NCBI GenBank assembly: GCA_016932415.1
Contig: JAFGCX010000008.1
Location: 1 to 64,000, forward strand
DNA from: Candidatus Krumholzibacteriota bacterium
Lineage (GTDB): Bacteria; Krumholzibacteriota; Krumholzibacteriia; Krumholzibacteriales; Krumholzibacteriaceae
Length of the DNA stretch: 64,000 bases
Direction of reading: 5' to 3'
The notes below the pieces were generated by a model. It was not told where the DNA came from. It ran no database searches and was given only the letters and a program-made list of their open reading frames with translations. Made by a program: the position numbers and the translations under genes. Below, piece by piece: positions 9,061 through 17,568 of this stretch (position 1 is its first letter; every line of letters starts with the position of its first letter).

Positions 9061-11073
9061 ATGTATTCTATCAGGATAAAAACCCTGGCAGTACTGCTCG
9101 TTATTTCAGTGATCATGATCGCGAGCGGATCGTTATGCCGCCTTGCCGCCCAGGACGAACTGCAGGCGCTTGAAAAGACCGAAACGGCAGGATGGTTGAA
9201 GTCGGGAAAAATAAGGGAGCTTTACCCTGTCTGGGGCAGCGGTGAAAGGCCTTCGCGCGTTTTCATCGAAAAGTACGCTTCATCTCTCAGGGTGGAGGCG
9301 CTTGTCTCGTACAGGGATACTTTGTGGATAGGAACGGAAGGCGGGCTTTACGCCTACAGCACCGTCCACGATTCTCTGTCTGGTGTCGAAGGGCCGTTCT
9401 TTGTCGCGGTAAAGGCTCTGGCTGTCGATGACGAAGGATCTCTCTGGGTCGGAGGGGATGAGGGAATAAGCGTAAGAAGAGGATCGGCCTGGTTCCATTA
9501 CAGTTCAGACAACATATCCTTTTTGAAAAGAGTGACCGGCATCGTCAACGGCGACGGCAGGGTCTGGGTCACTACGTTCGGGAAAGGATGCGGCTACGTG
9601 ATCTCTGATTCGTTGACAGTCCTTAGCAGAGCCGATTCCCTGCTTGATGACAGGGTCAACTGCATCATCGAAGAGAGAGATGGCATAATATGGTTTGGCA
9701 CGGCGAGCGGACTCTGCAGGGCGGACAGTTTCAGCTGGCAGTCTCTTCGCTACGGAAGCAGGATTCCGACAGGCTCGATAAACGATATGAGTCTCGACGA
9801 GGAGGGAAATATTTTCCTCGCCGTTGAAGGCGCAGGCGTAGCGAGGTTGAACCTGGGACGCGTAACGAGATACGGAGCGAAGGATGGCCTTCCGGAAGGA
9901 GAGATCAACGCTTTCAGTCTCGATCCGGCAGGGCGGGTCTGGGCCGCGGGACGATCTGGCGTGAGCGTGTATGACGGGTCGGGGTGGATGCCTATGAGTT
10001 TTCCCGGGATGCAACTCTCGGAGTATGGTTTTCTCTCCATCTGCCACGATGTAGAGGGAACGGCATATACAGGCACAGACAGGGGTAGTTTTATTATCAG
10101 TAATATCGATTATGCCAGGGAGGTCGCGATCCCTCAGAGATTCCCCATTTCAATGGTATCGGTAATAGCTGAATATGATGGTGTGATCTGGATGATGTCC
10201 GGGTCGAGGATCTTTCGTTTTCGTCAGAAGATCGAGGAGATAAGACTCCCCGATCCGTGGTTTGAGGGAGCTCTGACAGGAATGACGATTGACCGGTCCG
10301 GGATCCTGTGGGTCTCTACCCGGTTCGGGATACTACAGTTCAATAACGGAGCATGGCAGATCTTCGACAAGAGGCTCGGACTCCCTACTGATCATTTCAG
10401 GTGGGTATCGAGAGGAGATGGAGATGATCTCTGGTTCGGGACATTCAACAAGGGGATCATGAGGCTGACGTCGAAGGGATGGACTCACTATACCGATCAG
10501 AACGGTCTTCCATCGAATATTATTACAGGCCTCGTGACAGATTCGGATCGCCTCCCCTGGATCCTTTCAGAATCCGGAAAGATAGCCAGATTCGTATCAG
10601 ATAAATGGGAGTCGTTCGATATGTCCCCGCGCGGAAAGGCTTGGTCGACTCCCGTCGACCCCGAGCCGGAGCTCGATGCGGCGATCCGTTTCATCGGGGG
10701 GAAAAAAGATTCCGGGGTCGAGGTCTCGGCTTTGAACGGATTCGCGCTTGGAACTGACAGCGCCGGAAGGGTCCTCTTCTGCCGCTCGGATGGAATATTC
10801 AGATATTCAGAGAACAGCTGGCAGGTCATCGATATTCCCGACGCGGCAAGGAGATATTCCGTTTCATCGATAACTGGAATGGCAAACGGAGAATTATATC
10901 TCGGTACGAAGGGCTCCGGACTTCTGATCCGAAGGAGCGGGGGTTGGATCGGCCTTGGAGTGGACGATGGCCTTTCCGATGAAGATATACTGACGATCTG
11001 TCGCGACAGGAGCGGCCGTCTCTGGGCGGGCACCCGTAGTGGGGGCATAAGTATAATAAATACGGGCAAATAG
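9061..11073 (+). CDS. Secreted two-component-regulator propeller (Reg_prop) repeat protein
   Basis: 670 residues: a signal peptide (about 1-30), then repeated propeller blades bearing variants of L-W-I-G-T-x-x-G-L and G-R-V-W-A, at least a dozen copies from residue 80 to the end (for example L-W-I-G-T-E-G-G-L, L-W-V-G-G-D-E-G-I, L-W-A-G-T-R-S-G-G-I). These blades usually form the periplasmic sensor of hybrid two-component systems. Here the protein ends after the blades, with no membrane segment, kinase or receiver domain. It may be a free periplasmic ligand binder or a scaffold; the function is unknown. ATG 9061 starts the signal peptide. Confidence 0.82.
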   Translation: MYSIRIKTLAVLLVISVIMIASGSLCRLAAQDELQALEKTETAGWLKSGKIRELYPVWGSGERPSRVFIEKYASSLRVEALVSYRDTLWIGTEGGLYAYSTVHDSLSGVEGPFFVAVKALAVDDEGSLWVGGDEGISVRRGSAWFHYSSDNISFLKRVTGIVNGDGRVWVTTFGKGCGYVISDSLTVLSRADSLLDDRVNCIIEERDGIIWFGTASGLCRADSFSWQSLRYGSRIPTGSINDMSLDEEGNIFLAVEGAGVARLNLGRVTRYGAKDGLPEGEINAFSLDPAGRVWAAGRSGVSVYDGSGWMPMSFPGMQLSEYGFLSICHDVEGTAYTGTDRGSFIISNIDYAREVAIPQRFPISMVSVIAEYDGVIWMMSGSRIFRFRQKIEEIRLPDPWFEGALTGMTIDRSGILWVSTRFGILQFNNGAWQIFDKRLGLPTDHFRWVSRGDGDDLWFGTFNKGIMRLTSKGWTHYTDQNGLPSNIITGLVTDSDRLPWILSESGKIARFVSDKWESFDMSPRGKAWSTPVDPEPELDAAIRFIGGKKDSGVEVSALNGFALGTDSAGRVLFCRSDGIFRYSENSWQVIDIPDAARRYSVSSITGMANGELYLGTKGSGLLIRRSGGWIGLGVDDGLSDEDILTICRDRSGRLWAGTRSGGISIINTGK

Positions 11074-11095
11074 AGCGCGGTCTATATTTAGATGA

Positions 11096-11124
11096 TTGAC
11101 AGGGGACTCCAACGATAATATATT
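11096..11124 (+). promoter_or_regulatory. Strong sigma-70-like promoter for the GT2-Wzx-GT4 group
   Basis: Perfect TTGACA (11096-11101), 17-base spacer, TATATT (11119-11124, five of six). Transcription would start near 11131, leaving an untranslated leader of about 180 bases before the GT2 start at 11310. Confidence 0.65.
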
Positions 11125-11225
11125 ATACGGGAAAAGGAGTTATATAGAAAGATCGTTACTGTTTTCTTGATTGTCTGTATCGTGTTTAAACGAGGGTGAT
11201 TGAAGAGAACGATAACGTCTTTTTT

Positions 11226-11243
11226 TATCTGTCCTGACAGATA
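11226..11243 (+). repeat. 8-bp perfect palindrome in the GT2 leader
   Basis: tatctgtc (11226-11233) and gacagata (11236-11243) are exact inverted repeats separated by two bases and preceded by seven Ts. It lies in the leader about 67 bases before the GT2 start. It could be an operator-like site or a small mRNA hairpin. The T run lies 5' of the hairpin, so it is not a terminator for this strand. Confidence 0.4.
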
Positions 11244-11309
11244 ATGGTTGATTCCTGTTCGGCCAGGATGATACTTTACGGCCTTCGTTCATTTGCGGGA
11301 GAAAAATTA

Positions 11310-12548
11310 ATGGATGTAATGGTCAAACTCCTTATCGCTGCGATAATATCCTATGTCCTCTATATCTATATCGGGTATCCTGCCATCCTCTTTATACTGG
11401 GTCTCTTTAAAAGACCTTCGATCCGGTCTGTCAACGGGGAACTGCCGACTGTGGCACTTATCATCTCGGCTCATAATGAAGAACGCATAATCAGGGAAAA
11501 ACTCGAGAATTCACTCAAGATAGACTATCCCAGCCATCTTTTGAGAATAATTGTCGCGAGCGACGGTTCGATCGACGATACCGATAATATCGTTAGGGAA
11601 TACGAAGACAGAAATGTGACACTTAAATCTTTCGATCGAAGGGAAGGGAAAAGCGCCACCCTTAATAAGGCTGTTCTCGGGATAGAAGAAGAAATCCTTG
11701 TCTTCTCAGACGCCAACGCTTTTTACCAGGAAGATTCGATCAGGAAACTTGTGCGTAACTTCGCAGACAGCGAGACGGGTTGCGTTGTTGGAAGACTTAG
11801 ATATCTTGACAGCGATTCATATGTCGGACGCGGAGAAAGCCTCTATCAGAGGTATGAGGGGCTTCTTAACCGTCTCGAAAGCCGTTTGAAATCAGTCCTG
11901 ATAGCGACAGGGACGATTTTCGCGATCAGGAGAGACCTCTTCAGGCCGGTAATGAAAGATGTCGCCAATGATTTTCAGATCCCCGCCGAGATCGCCACAC
12001 AGGAATTCGGGATCGTATATGACGCTGAAGCGGTAGCATATGAACGATCCACCTACTTTTTTACCGAAGAATTCAACAGGAAACGCAGGATAGTGATCAG
12101 GGGATTGACCGGGTTCCGACATCTGCGCGGCGATTTTGGAGGAAGCTTCAGGATATACCAGTTTATTTCCCGAAAGATGCTGAGGTGGTGGGTAGGAGCG
12201 CTTCTCCCGGTCCTGTACATCGCAAACATATTTCTTCTTTCCGATCCGCCTTATCTTGTTTTTTTCGTCCTTCAGAATCTCTTTTATCTGTTCGCACTGA
12301 CCGGAGCGCTGCTGAGAAGGGGACACATAAGGACCAGGATATTCTATATACCTTTCTATTTTGTGATGGTCAACTCGGCAGCTTTCGCCGCGATATTGAC
12401 TTTCCTTGCAGGCAGGCGATTTTCATCATGGGAAAAAGCCGAGACTACGCGCGACGTCGAGAAAGACCAGTTTGAATCTCCCGCCCTGCGGGTCATCGAA
12501 GGAAAGAAAACTTCAAAACGGATCGAGAAACTAAACAAGATCACCTGA
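11310..12548 (+). CDS. Membrane glycosyltransferase family 2
   Basis: 412 residues. An N-terminal membrane helix (about 5-25) is followed by a GT-A fold: V-A-L-I-I-S-A-H-N-E, V-A-S-D-G-S-I-D-D-T (nucleotide-sugar binding) and F-S-D-A-N-A (metal-binding DxD-like site). Three or four C-terminal membrane helices follow. This is the layout of processive or lipid-linked GT2 enzymes that build polysaccharide at the inner membrane. ATG 11310 (M-D-V-M-V-K) has GGGAG 8 bases upstream; an in-frame ATG at 11244 lacks this. Donor and acceptor are unknown; the Wzx and GT4 genes follow. Confidence 0.88.
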   Translation: MDVMVKLLIAAIISYVLYIYIGYPAILFILGLFKRPSIRSVNGELPTVALIISAHNEERIIREKLENSLKIDYPSHLLRIIVASDGSIDDTDNIVREYEDRNVTLKSFDRREGKSATLNKAVLGIEEEILVFSDANAFYQEDSIRKLVRNFADSETGCVVGRLRYLDSDSYVGRGESLYQRYEGLLNRLESRLKSVLIATGTIFAIRRDLFRPVMKDVANDFQIPAEIATQEFGIVYDAEAVAYERSTYFFTEEFNRKRRIVIRGLTGFRHLRGDFGGSFRIYQFISRKMLRWWVGALLPVLYIANIFLLSDPPYLVFFVLQNLFYLFALTGALLRRGHIRTRIFYIPFYFVMVNSAAFAAILTFLAGRRFSSWEKAETTRDVEKDQFESPALRVIEGKKTSKRIEKLNKIT

Positions 12549-12573
12549 CATCACCTGGTCTTTATGCTATAAA
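12545..12573 (+). promoter_or_regulatory. Extended -10 promoter for the Wzx-like flippase gene
   Basis: CTGACA (12545-12550), 17-base spacer ending in TGC, then TATAAA (12568-12573). The -35 box overlaps the GT2 stop codon. It combines a five-of-six -35 box with an extended -10 motif. Confidence 0.6.
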
Positions 12574-12657
12574 ATTGCAGGGTCGGGACCTGGTTCGGCA
12601 TATGATCCGGGATCCGGCCCTCTTCTGTTGTTGATACTTTATCAGGCGGGGGATCAG

Positions 12658-13974
12658 GTGTCATTTTTCAAAAACGCGTCATACACATTCGCTACAAAGA
12701 TCGCGCTGCTGGTCATAGGCGTGGTGAGCAGCATTATAACTGTCAGGATCCTCGGAGCTGAAGGTAAGGGACTTTTTTCGCTCAGTATCATTTCGGCGTC
12801 GGTGATATTCAATTTCGCGAATCTGGGAATCGGGACCGGAGCCGGATATTATCTTGGAAAAAAAAAGGTCGATCTGGAGGTGCTCGCCGGTAACTGGCTC
12901 AGCCTGTCGGTCATCATCGGCATCTCCGTGACGATCGTCTCGATCTCGGCCGCCCCGCTGATAGCGGGGATAGTGCTGCCTGACGTACCTGTAAGGTTTA
13001 TCATTATCGGATTGTTAACAATACCGTTTCTGGTATTGATCTACAATTTCCAGATGCTCAACAAGGCGAATTCCGATTTCAGGTCGTTCAACATAATAGA
13101 ACTTCTTCAGCGTCTTTTCTTTCTCGCTGCTTTCCCTCTCCTTTACATTATCCTCACGCTCGATCCGATACAACTGGCGCTGGCTGTCTACCTTGTATCA
13201 TTTGCCGTAACGGCATCTGTTCTTCTCGCCAGGTGGTCGAGGACAGTGAAGTTGCGTTTCAGGTGGGACAAGCGTCTTGCCGGATCATCGACGAAGTTCG
13301 GTATCCAGGGACATATGGCCAATTTTCTAGGATTTCTGAACCTGCGTCTTGATATGCTTCTGATCAACTATTTTATCGGTCCGGCAGCGGTTGGATATTA
13401 TTCAATATCGGTGATGATAGCCGAGAGATTATGGTACCTGCCTGACGCCCTGGGAATAGTGCTCTATCCGAGGATAGCGCATGGAGGCGAAAAAGAATCG
13501 AATCTTGTCACGGCGGTCATCTGCAGGCAGACAGTGGCGATCTTAATGGGATCAATAACAGTAGTCCTTCTTGCCGCGAAGTACGTCATAAGCCTGTTGT
13601 ACACCGATCTTTTTCTGGCCGCGCTGACCCCGCTCTTTCTGTTGCTTCCGGGAGTCCTTTCGGCCGGTATATCCAGGATCGTCTCGAATGACCTTCTGGC
13701 CAGGGGGCATCCCGCCGTTAATATGACAGCGGGAGGAGTGGCCCTGGTGATAAATATTATTTCGAATATAATACTAATCCCGAAAATGGGGATAAGCGGC
13801 GCCGCCCTGTCGACGTCGATATCATATTCTATACAACTGGCTGTTCTGCTGGCCTCTTTCAGAAGAATCACAGGGGTCGGGATGAAAGACCTTTTGATAC
13901 CGCGCTATGAAGAGATGAAAGGTCTGGCCTTATCGGCCATGCGGAATATTGGTACGGGGAAGAGGCGGTGTTGA
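12658..13974 (+). CDS. Wzx-like polysaccharide flippase (MOP superfamily)
   Basis: About 438 residues with twelve or more hydrophobic segments. The first is preceded by F-F-K-N-A-S-Y-T-F-A-T-K and followed by V-R-I-L-G-A-E-G-K-G, a typical opening for the oligosaccharide flippase branch of the MOP family. It would move undecaprenyl-linked repeat units across the inner membrane. GTG 12658 is chosen because GGGGGA lies 5 bases upstream; an in-frame TTG at 12628 lacks such a site. It sits between GT2 and GT4 genes, downstream of Wzz, consistent with Wzx/Wzy-type export. Confidence 0.9.
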   Translation: MSFFKNASYTFATKIALLVIGVVSSIITVRILGAEGKGLFSLSIISASVIFNFANLGIGTGAGYYLGKKKVDLEVLAGNWLSLSVIIGISVTIVSISAAPLIAGIVLPDVPVRFIIIGLLTIPFLVLIYNFQMLNKANSDFRSFNIIELLQRLFFLAAFPLLYIILTLDPIQLALAVYLVSFAVTASVLLARWSRTVKLRFRWDKRLAGSSTKFGIQGHMANFLGFLNLRLDMLLINYFIGPAAVGYYSISVMIAERLWYLPDALGIVLYPRIAHGGEKESNLVTAVICRQTVAILMGSITVVLLAAKYVISLLYTDLFLAALTPLFLLLPGVLSAGISRIVSNDLLARGHPAVNMTAGGVALVINIISNIILIPKMGISGAALSTSISYSIQLAVLLASFRRITGVGMKDLLIPRYEEMKGLALSAMRNIGTGKRRC

Positions 13975-14026
13975 TTCGGAGATCAGGTTGCGAATGTCGA
14001 CATTGGCGCATAGAGGCGAAAAAGGA

Positions 14027-15238
14027 ATGAGCGTGAGGCCAGAAAAGATACTTATTCTGACGAGTTCCCTCGGTGGGGGAGGCGCGGAAAGGCATATTCT
14101 TAACCTTTGCCGGTATCTCAACGCCTGTTCGGTAGAAGTCGAACTGATGACGATCTCTCCGGAAAAAAACCAGCTTGAGAATGAATTCCGGGAGGAAAAG
14201 ATCCCTGTCAGGTATTTCCCCCTGTCATCGCTGAAAAAACTTTTGTTGCCTGGAAAGATGAGAGCCCTGAAAAAAACAGTCAGGGAGATATCGCCCGATC
14301 TTATCCACGCCCACCTTTTCCACGCCGAGGTCACCGGCGTTTTCGCGTCGTACCTTGCCGGGATCCCGCTGATAGTGACCAGGCACAGTTCCGGGATCGA
14401 GTTCGAAGGATTCAGAAGGGTCATCAGCAGGATAATATCAGGTCGGATAAGTCATGTTGTCGCGGTCAGTGCTGAAGCGGCGAGAGAAGCTTTAGCCTGT
14501 GGAAACGCCGGCAGCAGGGTGTCGACCCTGCCGAGCGGGATCGATACGGATATTTTTGTTCCGCTGGCGGAAGAAGAAAAAGTGAAAGCCAAATCGGAAT
14601 GGCTCGAACGGCTGTTCACGGATAAAGCGTCAGGTAATGAGATCGTCGTTGGCACTCTGGCGAGGATGAGGAAGGAAAAGAATCACCCTCTGTTTCTGCG
14701 GATAGTGTCGAGGATCATCGAAGAACGGGGATCTGACGATCGTGCTGTCAGGTTTGTCATAATAGGTGATGGTCCGGAGAGGCAGAAACTCGAGTCGCTT
14801 CGCTCCGATCTTGGCCTGGGCGGGATTGTCTCGATGCCGGGATTCAATTCTGACGCGCCGGAGATATTACCCCTTTTTGATATATTCATCCTTACCTCCG
14901 ATCATGAAGGAGTCCCTCTTGCCCTTCTTGAGGCGATGTCATGCGGCGCTGCGTGCGTGGCAAGCAACGTGGGCGGCGTGGCGAGCGTTCTGAGAGGCTC
15001 CGGGATCATCGTGGAGCCGGGTGATACCGACGGCTTTGTAAGGGAGGTATCGACCCTGATAGACTACCCCGAAAAACGATCCCTTCTCTCCAGAAAATCG
15101 AGGGGAAAGATAGTCCTCGATTATGATATCGCTGCCTGGGGCAGGAGCATGCTTGAGATCTACGGAAAAGTCAGCCGGATAGTGCCGGCAACCGGTAGCG
15201 CGCGAATAAAAATAATACGGAAAAACGGAAAAAACTGA
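14027..15238 (+). CDS. Glycosyltransferase family 4
   Basis: About 403 residues with the GT-B fold of family 4: N-terminal S-S-L-G-G-G-G-A-E-R-H acceptor-domain signature, and C-terminal D-H-E-G-V-P-L-A-L-L-E-A-M-S-C-G, the E-x7-E motif binding the nucleotide-sugar phosphates. It transfers one sugar with retention, here probably onto a lipid-linked repeat unit. Start is either ATG 14027 (M-S-V-R-P-E-K-I-L-I-L) or ATG 13994, 11 codons earlier. The upstream flippase gene ends at 13974, so they form one operon. Confidence 0.9.
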   Translation: MSVRPEKILILTSSLGGGGAERHILNLCRYLNACSVEVELMTISPEKNQLENEFREEKIPVRYFPLSSLKKLLLPGKMRALKKTVREISPDLIHAHLFHAEVTGVFASYLAGIPLIVTRHSSGIEFEGFRRVISRIISGRISHVVAVSAEAAREALACGNAGSRVSTLPSGIDTDIFVPLAEEEKVKAKSEWLERLFTDKASGNEIVVGTLARMRKEKNHPLFLRIVSRIIEERGSDDRAVRFVIIGDGPERQKLESLRSDLGLGGIVSMPGFNSDAPEILPLFDIFILTSDHEGVPLALLEAMSCGAACVASNVGGVASVLRGSGIIVEPGDTDGFVREVSTLIDYPEKRSLLSRKSRGKIVLDYDIAAWGRSMLEIYGKVSRIVPATGSARIKIIRKNGKN

Positions 15239-15304
15239 AACTTTTATCTCCCTGATGGATATATATCTCAGAAGAGAGTTATCAGCCACTATTCATAGAC
15301 CCCT

Positions 15305-15342
15305 GAGGAGGTGAGGGGCTGCCGGAAGCAGCCAATAATATG
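15305..15342 (+). promoter_or_regulatory. Shine-Dalgarno separated from the start codon by a hairpin
   Basis: A strong ribosome site GAGGAGGTGAGG (15305-15316) lies about 25 bases before ATG 15340, too far for normal use. Between them is a perfect 6-bp hairpin, GGCTGC (15317-15322), loop CGGAA, GCAGCC (15328-15333). Folding it leaves an effective spacing of 8 bases from AGGAGGTGA to ATG. There is no better start: the signal peptide begins exactly at this ATG. Confidence 0.6.
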
Positions 15343-16452
15343 AGGAAGATCCTATTCATATCCCTCTCGCTGATGGCAGTGCTGACGCTGGCCATGACAT
15401 CGTTCGCGCTGGCCGGCGAGAAAGTGATCATCAAGCGAGCCGGTGATTCCAAGGACGTAAAAGTCGATCTACTTGAGAAAAAAGGCGCCTATATAGGCAT
15501 TTTTATGGAAAGACTCGAGAAGGAAGACAGCGGAAGACTCGACTATTCCAAATCGAACGGTGTTCTGATAGTAGAGGTAGTCGAGGACAGCCCGGCTGAG
15601 AAGGCAGGGTTCGAAGCGGACGATATCATCTACAAATTCGACGGGAAGAAAGTGGAAGACCAGGAGCATCTTCTTGAGCTTCTGGCGGAAAAATCTCCCG
15701 GTGATATGATCGATGTAGTCGTGTACAGGAACGGCGACAAGAAGGAATATAAGCTCGAACTGGGCGAACAGACGAAACAATACTATACGATAAATGTAGA
15801 TGATGATGACGTCTATTTCGGCGATGAGATAGGTAAAAGAGTAGCGAAGATCAAAATGGACCTCTGCAAGGATGAATTCGGCCGAGCAAAGAAGATGGCC
15901 AGGATGCGTCTTTCAGGGGATGATGATATGGTATGGTTCTGCGAGGACAGGCTTTTCCTCGGAGTCAGGGTCGAACCTCTCAATGATGATCTTGCCGGAT
16001 ACTTCTCCATGAAAGGGGAGGAAGGCGTTCTTGTAATGGAGGTCTTTGAGGATTCCGCCGCTGAAAAAGGCGGTATCAAGAGCGGAGACGTGATTATACA
16101 GGTCGCAGATGAGAAGATAACCGATCCGGGGAGCCTTATCGAAGCTCTCAGTGATTTCGATGATGATGCAGAGAAAATAGACGTCACTTTGGTCAGAAAA
16201 GGCAAAAAGATGACGTTGACTTTCGATACCAAAGAGATGGAATCCGTCGATCAGGCGGCGTATTTTCCGAAAGATTTCGGGAAGTGGAATGATTCGTTCA
16301 AACATTTCAAGATGAAGCCTTTCGATGATGATCAGCATTTCCAGGTACTGAAAAAGGAGAAATTGATCGAACTCAGGGAGCTTGACGAGCTCAGGGAAGA
16401 ACTTGAGATGATGAAGGAACGCCTGAAAAAACTCGAAAAAGAGCAGGATTAG
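15340..16452 (+). CDS. Secreted double-PDZ protein with C-terminal coiled coil
   Basis: 370 residues. Signal peptide at 1-25 (M-R-K-I-L-F-I-S, cleavage after A-L-A). PDZ domain 1 covers about 45-140 (G-V-L-I-V-E-V-V-E-D-S-P-A-E-K-A-G-F) and PDZ domain 2 about 205-295 (G-V-L-V-M-E-V-F-E-D-S-A-A-E-K-G-G-I). The last 30 residues form a charged coiled coil. The PDZ pair resembles the tail of HtrA/DegP, but there is no protease domain, so it probably binds C-termini of envelope proteins as an adaptor or chaperone. It is very acidic. Translation initiation is unusual (see the hairpin at 15305). A terminator follows. Confidence 0.85.
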   Translation: MRKILFISLSLMAVLTLAMTSFALAGEKVIIKRAGDSKDVKVDLLEKKGAYIGIFMERLEKEDSGRLDYSKSNGVLIVEVVEDSPAEKAGFEADDIIYKFDGKKVEDQEHLLELLAEKSPGDMIDVVVYRNGDKKEYKLELGEQTKQYYTINVDDDDVYFGDEIGKRVAKIKMDLCKDEFGRAKKMARMRLSGDDDMVWFCEDRLFLGVRVEPLNDDLAGYFSMKGEEGVLVMEVFEDSAAEKGGIKSGDVIIQVADEKITDPGSLIEALSDFDDDAEKIDVTLVRKGKKMTLTFDTKEMESVDQAAYFPKDFGKWNDSFKHFKMKPFDDDQHFQVLKKEKLIELRELDELREELEMMKERLKKLEKEQD

Positions 16453-16469
16453 TCTACGACGATCGAGAA

Positions 16470-16502
16470 GGCGGCCGGGGCATCGTTCCGGCCGCCATTT
16501 TA
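16470..16502 (+). terminator. Rho-independent terminator after the PDZ gene
   Basis: Perfect 9-bp GC-rich stem ggcggccgg (16470-16478) and ccggccgcc (16488-16496), 9-base loop, then attttatt. It ends the polysaccharide/PDZ transcript. Confidence 0.8.
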
Positions 16503-16598
16503 TTCAACCTTTCCCAGCCACCTAACTACTTTGATATCAGACAGATCGGATATTTCGCCGACTCACCGTCCTTGAACGGTTATAAGGTGTTAAATCCT

Positions 16599-16627
16599 TT
16601 GACAGTCGAGGCAAAGTTGTCTATTTT
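16599..16627 (+). promoter_or_regulatory. Sigma-70-like promoter for the YIP1-family gene
   Basis: Perfect TTGACA (16599-16604), 17-base spacer, TATTTT (16622-16627). It lies 81 bases before ATG 16708 and after the preceding terminator. Confidence 0.6.
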
Positions 16628-16707
16628 AAAGCTTGTTCCCGACCTGCCGGGATCTGTCTGCAGGTGCGGCTGTTCAGATTCATTTACACTCTCAAAGGAG
16701 TAAGGAA

Positions 16708-17454
16708 ATGGATGAAAACGGTGGAAATCGTATGGAAGGAAATGCAGTAGAGACCACCTCTGGATCGAAACAGACAGGGGGGCTTTTTGCTTCACTACTT
16801 GATATATTCATCGATCCCCCAAAGGTATTCAGGCGGATAGACCAGGGAATGGAATGGTGGAAGGGTTTCATTCCGCTTGTTATCATAAACATGGTGATCG
16901 CCTGGTTCTCGCTGCCGGTGCAGAGGGCGCTCGTAGCGCTTAATGAGCGCGGGTTGAGCGAAGAGCAGGTGCAGGCGACTATTGAAGGTATGGAGAAGCT
17001 TGGCTGGGTCGGTCTCATCGCCGTCCCGATCGTCATTATCATAATGCTTTTGATCGCTGCCGGCATCACCAACCTTGTAATCAATATCGTAAGCGCGAGA
17101 TCCGATTTCAAAAAGTGTCTTTCACTTATGACTTTCGCCGGTTTTATCTCGGTCCTGGAACAGGCGATCTCGGTGATAGTCGTCAGAAGCAGGGGACTTG
17201 ACGCCGTCGAATCGGCTGCCGATCTTCAGATCCAGATTGGACCTGGCGCGTTATTCACCGAAGCCGAGGGATTCATGGCGGCTTTGTGGAAGTCATTGAG
17301 TCTTTTTCAGATATGGTATTTCATAGTATTTGTTCTTGGATTGTCGGTGATTTTCAGGATCGACAGGAAAAAGGCGGCAGTCCCCGCGATAGTGATGTGG
17401 CTGATAGGCCTTGGTTTTATTTTTATCAGCCAGAAGTTTAACAGTATGGGGTGA
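16708..17454 (+). CDS. YIP1-family integral membrane protein
   Basis: About 248 residues. A soluble N-terminus of some 25 residues is followed by L-D-I-F-I-D-P-P-K-V-F-R-R-I-D, the opening typical of bacterial Yip1-domain proteins, and then five hydrophobic segments. Function in bacteria is unknown. ATG 16708 is chosen for AAGGAG about 9 bases upstream; the earlier in-frame start at 16633 lies close to the predicted transcription start. It is followed by the EF-G-like gene after 114 bases. Confidence 0.78.
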   Translation: MDENGGNRMEGNAVETTSGSKQTGGLFASLLDIFIDPPKVFRRIDQGMEWWKGFIPLVIINMVIAWFSLPVQRALVALNERGLSEEQVQATIEGMEKLGWVGLIAVPIVIIIMLLIAAGITNLVINIVSARSDFKKCLSLMTFAGFISVLEQAISVIVVRSRGLDAVESAADLQIQIGPGALFTEAEGFMAALWKSLSLFQIWYFIVFVLGLSVIFRIDRKKAAVPAIVMWLIGLGFIFISQKFNSMG

Positions 17455-17568
17455 TTATTTTCCTCAGGCAGCTCTGAACCGGTATATCGCGAATAATCCT
17501 GATGGCCAGGGATCCGTTGTCTGAAAAACGAAATAAAAATCATAAATGGAAACCAGGAGGTAGTTCTG

